64,000 nt of DNA. It comes from Cymbidium sinense. Lineage: Eukaryota > Streptophyta > Magnoliopsida > Asparagales > Orchidaceae. This document shows, piece by piece, positions 48,180 through 60,239 of the stretch. The notes beneath the pieces were generated by a model. That model was not told the origin of the DNA, searched no databases, and saw only the letters and a list, made by a program, of their open reading frames with translations. The stretch is taken from NCBI GenBank assembly GCA_021442155.1, contig CM038220.1:80590897-80654896 (forward strand). Reading direction: 5' to 3'. Position 1 is the stretch's first letter, and every line of letters begins with the position of its first letter. The position numbers and the translations under genes are program-made.

Positions 48180-49830
48180 AGCGGCATGTTTGGAAGGACC
48201 ATACTAGTTATTGGCCAAATTCAATTGAAATCAAAAGATTTTATGTGCAAAAGTAGGTAGGAAGAAATCGCGATCTAAATGGCTTAGCAAAATTCAGAAT
48301 TGAGGCGGCTTGTCCATGATTAGATTCTCTGTTGACTTAGGCGGATGGTTAAAAAATATATAGAAAGTCATAATTATTCATTGGCAAAACCGACCTACAT
48401 CTTCTCATGATCACACGTGCATTAGCGATGAAAAGGCTTCCATGTTGAAGACAATGATAGAGGCGAAATTAAACGATGCATTCTATCTAAGTGAGGAGGT
48501 TGGCGGTGTAGAATATTGGATTCACAAAAGAGATGCTTTCAATTTTATTGAAGAGAAAAGATCGAGGATTACGAATGGTGAGTAATGCATTAATACTGTT
48601 CAAGGAAAGCGGCAAGTGGGGGATGTTTTACATGGGATGTACAAGTTGATGAGTCGATTACTTAGTAAGTTTTTTTGGAGCAATGACATGTATAGGATAG
48701 AATATGACTTTTTTGATGTGATAATTTTTGATACAAGTTATTGACTCAATAAATATAATCTTATTTGTGCCCCTCTTGTTAGAGTGAATCATCACTGGAA
48801 AAATGTGTTATTTGGAGTAGCTTTTTTATTAGAAGAGACGATTGAGTCATTCTTATGGCTATTCCAGACATTTCTTTGGTTGATAATTGAGACATCTACA
48901 ATATTCACGATCAAGATCGGCTATATGACTATCAATTATTCGCGCATACTCGTCATAGGTTGTGCCAATGACATATTTTAAAGAAAGCTCCTTCCAAGGT
49001 TCACTGCTTTAATAGTAATAAGAGAGTACAAGGGATATTTTATGCATGCATGAGCAAATGTGACTCAGAGAAAGAGTTTGAAGAAGCTTGGTCTGCCATG
49101 CTAGAAGAATGCAATTTGCATGATCATCCTTGGCTGTATGAGTTTTATAAAATTAGATCCAAGTGGTCCATTGCATTCTGCAAAGACTCATTCTGCATGG
49201 GCATCTTGTCAACGCAATGTAGTGAGTCAATGAACAACGTATGTCACGGAATCTCTAAACCAACAAGTTCACTCACAGATTATTTTTTGGGGTTGGAGAA
49301 GGTTATGGAGACATGGCATAGGAATGAACATGACGAAGACTTCAAGTGTAGCCAGTCATCGATTGTTCCTGTTGTTAAGACCAGTCTAATTCTAAAACAA
49401 GCTGCTATGTTTTATATAATAAAGCTGTATACTATGTTTGAGAAAGAATTTTTGCATGGAGTCGGAGGCCTATCGATGCTGTCGGATAGATAGTATTTGG
49501 TGAGAAACTTAGAGAATAAAAAACCATCCAAAATATGGACTATCCATTTCGATGGGACTACCCTAGATGTAACTTGTACTTCTAAGAAATTTGAAATGAT
49601 GGGATTACTTTGTGCCTATTGTATCAGAGTTCTTAGTTAGGAAGATGTAGTGCGCATTCCGGATAAGTATCTGCTCATGCGATGGTCTACCAGAGTAAAG
49701 AGGGATATTTACATCGATAGTGCATATAGAAAATTAAGAGATGTAGAAGGCACAGATGGAAATGTAACTGGCATTATTTTCCAAAACTACGTTAGTCGAT
49801 ATGCATATCAAATAAGTGTCGGGTAATAAT
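48180..49830 (+). pseudogene. FAR1/FRS-type MULE transposase relic
   Basis: Plus-strand order, with frameshifts and stops: a FAR1-like DNA-binding remnant (about 48240-48440; RNRDLNGLAKFRIEAACP and the HDHTCISDEKASMLK block); the MULE transposase domain with FFWSNDMYRIEYDFFDVIIF (about 48676), KYNLICAPLVRVNHHWKNVL (about 48753), FGVAFLLEETIESFLWLF, and HRLCQWHIL in another frame (about 48955); then the 147-codon frame 49050-49493 (DSEKEFEEAWSAMLEECNL, HDHPWLYEFYKIRSKW, TQCSESMNNVCHGI); and a SWIM zinc finger VTCTSKKFEMMGLLCAYC (about 49568), where C-x-C is now C-T-S. FRS proteins and Jittery-type transposases share this layout. Because it sits between inverted arrays it is best read as the transposase of the surrounding MULE, now dead. 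Confidence 0.85.
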
Positions 49831-51110
49831 AATGGTATGCTTCAATCCTTAAAAAACTATCGATGATGTCGACTCTATAATAAAGAATTCTCTTCCATGA
49901 TGGTAAGAAGAAGAAGTCAACCACAATGAAGGAAAAGACATCTTGAAGGATCCGTTAACATCAAAGGTGTTTCCAAAAGGCTTAAGGGATATTGGGAGAG
50001 ATCCAAGAAAGCCAAGAGTAATTTCTATTTGCCTCTTATATTTAAAATATTCGCTAATCTTCAAATCATCATATTTTTTTATTGTTACATAAACCAAAGT
50101 TCAAAGCGATAGTGTCATTATAACATGTTTTTAGTCACCCCAACACCTTTTCTGTTATGCGAGTATTTTTGAGAATGCACGGATGTGTTAAAATCATTAA
50201 CGATCGATGTTCTACCTCGAATTCAACTCGAGCTCAACGGTCGGTTAGGTGAAGGGTACATTAAGTTGATGATGGAATATTATTAGAAAAATATTTCAAT
50301 GCATGATATCATTTAGTTATGTGTTCTTATTTGTGCAATCATTTTTACAAAGCTTTAGAGTTCCAAATGACTTTCTTTACTTAAGCACACCCGGCTCTTT
50401 TGATTAGGAAGGCGCCTGAGTTGCGGCATTAGGATGACCTTCTCATGTTCTTGTGCAATCATTTTTTGTCGGGATGACTTTCTTCTTTTGAGCTTTATTA
50501 CTATTATTATAAAATTCGGCTCTCTTTGTAGGAGTCTGAGTATAAATATAGAGTATACATAACTTTGTAATCCTTAGTGGCAACTAAATCTCTCATATTT
50601 TACCAAATTAGTATTTGATTGATGAGTCTACCTTGCTTATGAGAATGAGTCCATTCGAGGCATTACATAGTTTGATATATGTACTCTATAAAGTACTCTA
50701 CATTTTATGAAAAGAAAAAAAATCGATGATGATTATAGTATGATATTAATTTAGTAATTATTTATAAATTTATCAATGATATTAATTTAATTCAGATGAT
50801 ACTTTCAGTTATTATATTATTTGAAAAAATTTATCATCTTAAAATATATAATTTGCTCCACACTGCCTTCAAAATTTATATTTGTGAATAAGATGTTGGT
50901 AAGTCGCATCATCGACAGTATATTTGTCTATTTTATGCACATGTTTCAATAGAAAGTAGGTTTTAAGAAGCATGATTTATTTGGTAAAAGTATAACTTAT
51001 ATTACGTTCATATGCTAAGTAGTTCATATTGCTTCTCTGCATACTTTAGATTGAGATTGAATGTGGTAGTATAATGTAAATTTTAGATAATGTAAATTTT
51101 AGCTTCACCT
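49831..51110. other. AT-rich DNA inside the MULE
   Basis: No gene recognised. 50680-51110 is especially AT-rich. Confidence 0.4.
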
Positions 51111-51111
51111 T

Positions 51112-51680
51112 TTAGGTTGATAAATTTAAAATATGATATAAATTATGAGAGTACAGTCTGAGAGAGTATATGAGAGAGTATAAAGATCTGAGAAGGTGCG
51201 AGAGTACAGTCTGAGTAAACTGAGAGAGTGAGTATAGAGAGTATACACATGCAAAACTGCTCAGAAAACTCATAAAAAGGCAACCCAGGAGCATCCAACT
51301 TTCTTTAAGGTTATAGTGAATAATTCCTCTTCGTCCTGTAAAGCAAAAGTGGAAATGGGAAAAAATAAGTAAATAATCTTTACTATGAGGAGAATACAAA
51401 GAGTTAAGCTACATAACACCTCAAATATTCTTATAGTCCTTCAACCACTTGAACTGGAATAGAGTATAGAGAGTACAAGAAGTAGAGAAAGAAAGTACAA
51501 GAGAGTCCAAATAATACATAGTAGAGGGAGAGCACAAAATAGAGAACAGCATATCTCAATAGAGCAACACCTCTAATCCATAATTTATCCAAACTACCAA
51601 GGAAAATTGAAGAAAAATAGATGAAATACTTTGAGAGTAGAAAGCATGATGAAACACATCCCAAGAAAGTATTTTAGCCA
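51112..51680 (-). repeat. diverged monomers or decayed arm
   Basis: GAGAGTAC, GAGAGTATAGA and AGAGTACAAG phrases recur, as in the minus-strand array to the right, but unit order is poorly kept. The open frames here are by-products of the CTCT-rich strand. Confidence 0.45.
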
Positions 51681-51779
51681 ACCAAATTGTCAGTGTGTTC
51701 TCTACTAATAATAAAAGATCCAAATAATATTGAAAAAATGAAATCTGTACAATTATTTCCTACTTATCAAACTTTAAAT

Positions 51780-52260
51780 GTACAGTTCTGGTTTTTTTTC
51801 ATTCCCAAACAAAAGATAGCAGAACTCGGCCCTAAAGTAATTCATCTTCTTAGGCCAATCTTGGTGGTCAGCCTAGTTAAATGGGATTTTAATTTTTCCA
51901 TATACTTGTGACAAACATCCCGCAACAATCTTGATCACATCCACCCACTCACCATTTTGATTGGCCATTTTGTGGGATTGCTCAAAAAGACGCATCTTCA
52001 ACAAGTAATTTGATCCAATAAAGTATAGTCAATAAGGGGGTAAAAAAACCGTTTACGGAAACCAAATTGAAAATAACTCATACAATCTGGAAGAATGGCC
52101 TTATGGGTTGGTTTTGGTAATGAGTCATAAAAATACCAGGCCCCTAGCTTAATATGCCCAACTGAGTGTCCAAGATTATCTATAATTGAAGTAAGAGTAG
52201 CTCCCTTGACACAATCTCAATGACATGTCGGATGAACATTTTTTTTCTTGTGTAAGCCAT
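51780..52260 (-). pseudogene. possible Ulp1-like (C48) protease remnant
   Basis: Minus strand: GHSVGHIKLGAWYFYDSLPK then PTHKAILPDCMSYFQFG (about 52180-52060), and further MRLFEQSHKMANQNGEWVDV. The pattern H...I.L....(Y/F)(Y/F)YDSLP resembles the active-site His/Asp region of Ulp1-type proteases, which some plant MULEs carry. Only the His and Asp area is suggested; the Gln/Cys part was not found and frames are broken. Unrelated MULE-internal sequence is the alternative. Confidence 0.3.
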
Positions 52261-54364
52261 TTATTTTGCATAGCTGTAAGAAAAGAAGAGAATATTTATA
52301 AATTATAGTTTTCATCTATACAAATAATGATTGAATTATACCCCGATATCTGTGGGTAACTTATCCAGGTAAGCATGAGATGTACAAATAGGGGACATAC
52401 AAGTAGGAAAAGAAGCGAAGGCATCAATGTGCATCTGAGATATTGATCACAAGAACTCATCGACCGCCTCGCAATAATGATATTCTCATCCGCGAATACT
52501 GTATCACCCCTACAAGTGATAAATATTTTAAAGTGAGCTTAATTAAATGAATATGTTATTTTATGTATGAAGGAGCTGATTGAAGATTGACTTACTTGTC
52601 CTCAATCGAGCATGACATGTCAATAAGATGGAGCATCGCCAGAACAATCTAAATGAGAACTCAACAAAATGATGTCCTCAGCACAAAAAATTACCGATGA
52701 TGAAAGTTAGTGATGAAGAGCTAGATTCACTATGAATTAAGGATCAATCTAGAGATGATTCATACCTCCGACCGATGCTCCTCCCACCACAATGATACAG
52801 GGTCATCGACCTTTATTGGCTCATCTTTGAACCTATAAAAAAATTTAGTGAAATCTATTTCTATTATCTCAAATTTAAAAGAAAGTAACTTAATACCTCT
52901 GCTGACGGCTTCTCATCTTGAGTGGAGGCCATCCACATCACTTATTCTTGCTCGTGACTTCCTGTAAGTGTGTGTGAAGGGGAACTACCTTTCCTCTTCT
53001 TATCACCAGCCACCCACACAATGCACCCATTAAAGGCTTCTGAGCATCTTCATGTGCATTGGTTCCACATGGCTTCCCTATGGTGGACTCAGGGCTTCCC
53101 AAGTGGAGGCTACCTGGGCTTCCCAAGTGAAGTATCCTCAAGAACCCCCAGAGACTGTTAGCCTCCATGTGAAGCTCTGTAGCCCTCCGGTGCCTCCAAG
53201 AGTTCTCATGACTCCCTCAAGAGTTCTGACCCTCCATGAGCTTCCCCAACAAGGATGGTAGGACCACCTCCTGATAGAACTCAAATCAATCCCATCCATT
53301 CTCCCTGCTCGAAAAGAAGATACTATATCTTTCAAGTCCCTAAAACCCAAGTATCCTCTCCAGAAAGCCTTCTGGTAGCAGGAGGCATACGGATGGGGAG
53401 AATATCGAGGAGAGACATATGGAGATTCAATGGGGCTGAACTCGGACTTAGAATGAGATGCTATCTGCTCAACATATGCATGGGTGGGGAAAATGATTCA
53501 AAGGAGCCCTCTTCTCATGTCCTCAATGAAAGGCGACCTGTGTTAAAAGATAAGAAATGTGATGACTACAACATAAATAAATGCATAATTATAAGAACTA
53601 AGTGATATTATTATATGTCACCTATGTCCTCCTAAACCAAAGGAAGGCTTCATCTAGAAACTTTATTTTATCACGAAAGATATCGCTTTTGCAAATGGAG
53701 ATGGCCTCATGATGCTTTAGCTGCCCGCATCTACAATTAATATTTATGTAAGTTAACTTCAATGCATCAAATAATACATAACCAAGATATAAAACATACC
53801 ATAAGAAGAGTGAAAATCCACTCATGTACCCGTGTCCTCTGTATGAATCTTTGATGTAATACAATCAAATTGTGAAACTAGAAAGCCCGATCTCCCATTG
53901 ATTCAAAGAAATTTATCTATGTCATTGACGTAGGCAATCAATTCTGATGCCACCCTATAGTTGTGATATACAAAAAAAAGATTTGACAGAAAACATATGT
54001 ACAATCAGATAAACTGCGCTACGAGCTATATCCGCATGCAGCATAGTCTTATAGTCCTTCCGAACTATGATAGTGAAGATTTACGCCATAAGACCTTCTC
54101 CCCTCTTTGGCATCCCTACATTACAACTTCATCGAGGGTGAAAGGAATGCCCACCCGAGAAAGCTTGCTTCTCATCTCCCGAAAGGCAGGATTGAGGTAA
54201 TGGTTATTGAGTCTTGTTGAATTCCAGTCTGAATTGATCGGATGAAGCCTCTTTAAAATGTCAATGACTTCAGAAATCATACTCAATATTATCAAACACC
54301 GTTCAGCGATTGGTAGGTCTGCATCTCGAAGTTATCCTTTTTTTGACATGGTAAACTTCAAAAT
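52261..54364. other. unassigned DNA inside the MULE
   Basis: Several open frames of 60-116 codons overlap on both strands (for example 53255-53605 plus and 53622-53864 minus). None was recognised. 53085-53135 holds a short direct repeat, GGGCTTCCCAAGTG, twice. Some of this could be exons of a captured minus-strand gene, but no splice structure could be fixed. Confidence 0.35.
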
Positions 54365-57300
54365 GAAAAGTTAGTTAATGAAAGTATAGATGCAAATCAA
54401 CCATGAAAAACAACCAATCAGCCTCCAAATTGTTCCCAATTTATTTGTAATGAACATAATCCTCCAACCAGGCCAAAGAAACTGAAAAAAAATCTCCACA
54501 AAATGTATGTACTCTCAAGAGAGTACAAAGAGTACAGATGCAAAATAACACTAAAAAATTAACTAAACAGCCTCTAAATTGTCCCTGATGGATTACAATG
54601 AAATATTTCCTCCAAATAGGCCAAAGAAATAAGAAAAAATGACCAAAATGCTTTGTAAGTATAGATGCAAAAATTCCCCAGAAACTATCCAAACATCTCT
54701 CCAAATTACTTCCAATGTAATGTAATGAACATAATCTGAACAACGAGGCCAAAGAAACTGGAAAAAAATGACCACAAAATATGCGTACTCTCGAGAGTAT
54801 AGATGCAAATAATACTAAAAAATCAACCAAAAGCGACCTCTAAATTAATCACGATGGATTGCTGATGAACATATTTCCTCCAACCGTGCCAAAGAAATAG
54901 GAAAAAGGACCAAAATGCTCTCTCTCATGAGAGTATAGAGTACGATCAAAAATCCCACGAAACCATCCAAACCACCAAATTATTTCCGAATGTAATGAAC
55001 ATAATCACAACAATAAAAAGAAATTAGAAAAAATATCCACAAAAAATCTTCCTCTCAAGAGAGTACAAAATACATGCAAAAATCTCCCAGAAATCATCCA
55101 AACATCCCTCCAAATTGCTTCCAATATAATGTAATGAACATAATCTGAACAACCAGACCAAAGAAACTGGAAAAAAATATCCACAAAATGTCTGTACTCT
55201 AAAGAGAGTACAGATGTAAAATAACATTAAAAAATTAACCAAACAGCCTCCAAATTATCCCTGATGGATTGCAATGAACATATTTCCTCCAAACAGGCCA
55301 AAGAAATAGGAAAAAATGACCAAAATGCTCTGTAAGTACATATGAAAAAATCCCCCAAAAATCATCCAAACATCCCTCCAAATTGTTTCCAATATAATGT
55401 AATGAACATAATGAACAACGGTGAAAGCGAAAAAAATGTCCACAAAATCATCTACATTTCAAGAAAGTGCAAATGAATGCAAAATAACACTAAAAAATCA
55501 ACCAAACAGCCTCTAAAGTGTCCCTGATGGATTGTAATGAACATATTTCTTCCAAATAGGCCAAAGAAACAGGAAAAAATGATCAAAATGCTCTGTACTC
55601 TCATGAGAACGAGTATAATGCAAAATCCCCATCTAAACATCCCTCCAAATTGCTGCCAATGTAATGTAATGAACATAATCTGAATAACCAGGCCAAAGAA
55701 ACTGGAAAAAATATCCACAAAATCATGTGTATTCTCAAGAGAGTACAGAGAGTACAAATGCAAAATAACACTAAAAAATTAACCAAATAGCCTCCAAATT
55801 GTTCCTGATGGATTGCAATAAATATATTTCCTCCAAACAGGCCAAAGAGATAGGAAAAAATGACCAAAATGCTCTGTACTCTCATGAGAGTACAGAGAGT
55901 ACAGATACAAAAATCTCTCAGAAACTATTCAAATAGCCACCAAATTGGTTCCACTGGAATGTAATGAATATAATATGAACAACCAGACCAAAGAAACTGA
56001 AAAGAAATGTCCACAAAATCATATGTACTCTCATGAGAGTACAAAGAGTACAGATGCAAAAATTCCTCAGAATTCATCCAAACATCCCTCCAAATTGCTT
56101 CCAATATAATGTGATGAACATAATCTGAATAACCAGGCCAAAGAAATTGGAAAAAATATCCACAAAATCATCTATACTCTCAAGAGAGTACAGAGAGTAC
56201 AGATACAAAATAACACTAAAAAATCAACCAAATAGCCTCCAAATTATTCCTGATGGATTGCAATGAACATATTTCCTCCAAACAGGCCCAAAAAATAGAA
56301 AAAATAACCAAAATGCTCACTCAAGTGCAAAATCACCAAATCATCCAAACGACCAAATTGCTTCCATTAGAATGTAATGAACATAATCTGAACAACCAGA
56401 CCAAAGAAACTGGAAACAAATGTCCACAAAATTATTTATACTCTCAAGAGAGTACATAGAGTACAGATACAAACGTCCCCAGAAACCATCCAAACATCCC
56501 TCCAAATTACTTCCAATGTAATGTAATGAACATAATCTAAACAACCAGGCCAAAAAAACTGGAAAAAAATATCCATAAAATTATTTGTACTCTTAAGAGA
56601 GTACAGAGAGTACAGATGCAAAATAACACTAAAAAACTAACCAAATAGCCTCCAAATTATTCCTGATGGATTACAATGAATATATTTCCTCTAAACAGGC
56701 CAAAGAAATAGAAAAAAATGACTAAAATGCTCAGACTCTGAGAGTATAGAGTCTGAGCAAAATCTCCCAGAAACCATCCAAATAGCCACCAAATTACTTC
56801 CATTGGAATGTAATGAACATAATCTGAATAACCAGGCCAAAGAAACTGGAAAAAATATCTACAAAATCATCTGTACTCTTAAGAGAGTATAGAGAATACA
56901 AACCAAAAATCATCCAAACATCCCTCCAAATTGCTTCTAATGTAATGTAGTGAACATAATTTGAATAACCAGGCCAAAGAAATTGAAAAAAATGTCCACA
57001 AAATTATCTGTACTCTCAAGAGAGTATAGAGAGTACATATACAAAATAACACTAAAAAACCAATCAAACAGCCTTCAAATTATTCCTGATGGATTGCAAT
57101 GAACATATTTCCTCCAAACAGGCCAAAGAAATAAGAAAAAATGACTAAAATGCTATGTACCCTCATGAGAGTACATACAGTATAGATGCAAAAATCCCCT
57201 AGAAACCATCCAAATAGCCACCAAATTGCTTCCATTGGAATAATGAACATAATCTGAACAACCAGGCCAAAGAAACTCGAAAAAAAAGTCCATAAAATAA

Positions 57301-57690
57301 TCTGTACACTCAAGAGAGTACGGAGAGTACATATGCAAAATAACACTAAAAACCAACCAAACAGCCTCTAAATTGTTCCTAATGGATTGTAATGAACATA
57401 TTTCCTCCGAACAGGCTAAAGAAATAGGATAAAAATGACCAAAATGCTCTCTCATGAGAGTCTGAGAGAGTATGATCATAAATCGTGCCAATTTTAATTC
57501 CATTGATACTATCATCCCTCAGACAAAATTCATCTTGAACCATGACCAAACATCCTACCATGTGATATGCTAAACATTTCACAAGGCTAATCAGTTCAAA
57601 AATTTGAAAATAATGCGCATACCATCTTGATAGTACATAGAGTACACATGCAAAATATCTCCAAAAACTACTAAAATACATCCCGTTCAT
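54365..57690 (-). repeat. ~140-145-bp monomer array, right arm of the MULE
   Basis: About two dozen monomers of two alternating kinds. One holds CAAATTGTTCCTGATGGATT (54582, 55246, 55790, 56237, 56646, 57070, 57364). The other holds CAAATTGCTTCCAATGTAAT. Steps between the first kind are 250-295 bp (two monomers) or 409-447 bp (three). Many joints carry the palindrome ACTCTCATGAGAGT or ACTCTCAAGAGAGT. The array is the reverse complement of 46190-47170. Open frames such as FFPVSLAWLFRLCSLHYIGS repeat with the monomers and are not genes. Confidence 0.9.
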
Positions 57691-58377
57691 TTAAAGAACT
57701 CAAATGTTCTAAAATGTTCACATACTCGACAGTGAGAAGAATAGAGAAAATCCTAAATTCATTAAAGTTCAGGAACACAGGTGTAAATACCTCATGTAGT
57801 CACCTACAATACCTCAATGGAAGTTATTCATAAGATTTGCTAAACCACTGAGCGATGGTCGAACGTTCGTCGATCGAGAGCGAGAGCTGAGCTAGCGGAG
57901 AAAGTCCTAAACTGTTATACACAGGAGGAATGTTGAATGACGCCCTTCTCATTTTTCTTCTCCCACTGTTTGAATGAGGTGGGTTAGGCTGGGTCAGGCC
58001 AGGATAAATGGCGTGGTCGTCATCCATCTAGTTACAGCACCGTTAAGTGCTAAAACGGGAAAAAAACCACTGGACACTCGTCGGACCAGGATTGGAATCC
58101 GCACGCAAAGCTATGTGAGGACTCCAGACGTAATATTTTCTCCCACTGAAGAAGCCTCTGGGGGCTCTCGTCACTTAACTGTGTCAAACTTCTTTCTCAT
58201 TCTACCTACCGCCCGAATAGAGAGAAAATCTGAATCCTCCATCTGTTGTTTACGAGACATGAGCAGCTGGTCTCCATTTTCTACGATTGTCGCTCCCTCT
58301 CTCTCAATTTATCGTGTCCTTCTCCTTCCAAGTTATCATTCTAATTCCTTCAAGCTGCATAAAGTAAGAGATTTGCA
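57691..58377. other. intergenic DNA between the MULE arm and the FAD-oxidoreductase fragment
   Basis: 57640-57700 still resembles the outer end of the left arm. No gene was recognised in 57720-58377. The last ~150 bp could be the leader of the fragment starting at 58378. Confidence 0.4.
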
Positions 58378-58815
58378 ATGGAGGAGAGGCTAGAACAAGA
58401 GAAGACTCTGGTGGTGGGCGGCAGCATAGAAGGTCTATCTTGTGCCCACACCTTGATCACCGCAAGTTGGCAAGTTAGAGTGATAAAGAAGTCCTCATCA
58501 CTAGCTGCCGGAAGTCCAATAAGAGCACATCTCAGCCTGGACCTGCAGGAGATCGTTAGCTCTTGGTTATCAGATCTAGCCATCCTTGGCCTGCCTCTTG
58601 ACATGAATTGCACTTCAGGCGATGAGAAGGCGAGGCAACCACTTGCTAGAGATGATAATTTTGGCTAAAGATGCTTCCATTAGACAGATTTACACTCACT
58701 TTTGTACAAAGCTTTGCCGCCTGATTTAGTACTGTGGGATCATCACTTCCTTTCTCTAAGCATATCCAAAAATAGAACTTCCATTCAAATCAAAGTCAAG
58801 ATTCTGCATGCTAAT
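58378..58815 (+). pseudogene. FAD-dependent monooxygenase N-terminal fragment
   Basis: An ATG at 58378 opens EERLEQEKTLVVGGSIEGLS then CAHTLITASWQVRVIKKSSS, a Rossmann FAD-binding start (V-V-G-G-S-I-x-G-L-S, the GxGxxG loop in its GGS form), GSPIRAHLSLDLQEI, ARQPLARDDNF, a TAA at 58666, TGC TTC CAT then TAG at 58681, and in the same frame DLHSLLYKALPPDLVLWDHH then FLSLSISKNRTSIQIKVKIL. This follows the single-component FAD monooxygenases of plants (salicylate-hydroxylase/zeaxanthin-epoxidase-like fold), which oxidise small aromatics or isoprenoids with NAD(P)H. The family is about 400 residues; only about 145 are here, with two in-frame stops and no substrate domain. The absence of an intron and the sharp end near 58815 suggest a truncated or captured copy. 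Confidence 0.8.
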
Positions 58816-59594
58816 GAGATGAAGGAATTTTTTGCTTATTTATTAAGATAATTTTTTAAACTAAGTATCATTAAAAGCTTAATTAGGTAATTAAGTATAA
58901 TTAAAAAAATTTAAGAATAGGTATAGTAGCCCAATTAGTGGTGTGGTCCATGCGTCGGTTCCCATATGGTGGGCGTGCGCGGAAATTAAGGCGCCCCACT
59001 TAGTAGCATTATTCAGATTACTGGCGGTCCCCACTAAGTGGGCTTCTTCAGATCTGATCCACTAATTGGCGGCGCCATAATACAAACAACCAACTAGCAT
59101 TCTACAATAATTAATTGACAAATGATCATGGATATCAAACCTAACTAATTACAGTACATCAAAAAGAAAAAAGAACAAATTTGACTGAATAAATCAAAAT
59201 AGTTATGTAATTTGATTTGGTCTAATCGATTCAAAAAATAAAAATTATCCAAATCAACCAAATGCACACCCCAACATATGAAAGATTCTTTCTATTTGCT
59301 AGTGTAAACTCATTATTAGGTGCACATAATGGTTATCTTCTGAAATCATTATCATTTCCCTCATATATTCTTAGTAAAAAATGATGCAAATTGTAGTACA
59401 GTAGCGCACAACTTATGTGAGAATTCAGATCCTCCCAAAATTGGGATTCAAGTAGTTCAAAGAAAGTGCACATGAAATATAACAAAGGTAACCGTAGTAC
59501 GCATATCAATGAATGAAATAGATAAAAATAAATGTAGTACAGATGCACAAATAGACTACCCTAAACATCTAACACCTCCCGCATCTGTGTGGAA
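58816..59594. other. intergenic DNA with a small inverted repeat
   Basis: CCAATTAGTGG (58931-58941) and CCACTAATTGG (59059-59069) are exact inverses around about 117 bp, with a second inner pair (CCCCACTTAGTAG / CCCCACTAAGTGGG). It is probably a small foldback element. The rest shows no gene. Confidence 0.5.
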
Positions 59595-60239
59595 TCACAC
59601 CACTCCCAGGTGTGTAGTGGTCAGGTGCACGGGATGGACGATCACGCAGTTGATGGTCACCCTCCAATGTAAGATCTTCGACAGTCTACGTCGGATCATC
59701 CTATGACTGGAATATAGGTGGCTGTGACTCATATGTAGGCTAATATATAGAAGGACCTGCATTAGCATACGTAGATAAACCTGGATCCGCATAAGTAGAT
59801 GGCTCGGCTCTCCAGTCATAGTGTGCGACACCCTCTGTAGGCACCGATCCGTAATATGTGTCACCGATATGCCATCTCCTGTCTTTCGCGCCATACCTAC
59901 CATCAACACATCCAAGGGTGATCATCCACGATCAGTATGGTAAAAGATATCCCGTCAGCGATATGCCGTCACACAAAAAAAGTATGTAAAATTAACACTT
60001 ACATAAATATTGAATTCAGATGAATACTTATATTAGGACTTACATAAATACGCTCCACTGGTGCTCTAGCGTAGTAAGTGGTCGGAGGATCTATCAGGCG
60101 GCCAAGAAATCTGAGAAGCCCGCGATCAAACTCATGTCTTGGCCGATAGCTCTTCTTGTCCACATCCTCATCTAAGCCCTTGGCGAGGCAATCCCTCTCT
60201 CCCAACAATGTGTACTGGAGTAATCGGCCGATCGACATC

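Noticed and set aside
52938..53605. Opposed ORFs rich in Gly/Ser/Pro
   Set aside because: No domain on either strand; a short internal repeat (GGGCTTCCCAAGTG) explains part of the open frame.
54441..57690. Many minus-strand ORFs of 60-130 codons rich in Phe, Leu and Cys that look like membrane proteins
   Set aside because: They repeat with the ~140-bp monomers and change frame with each indel, so there is no sign of coding selection.
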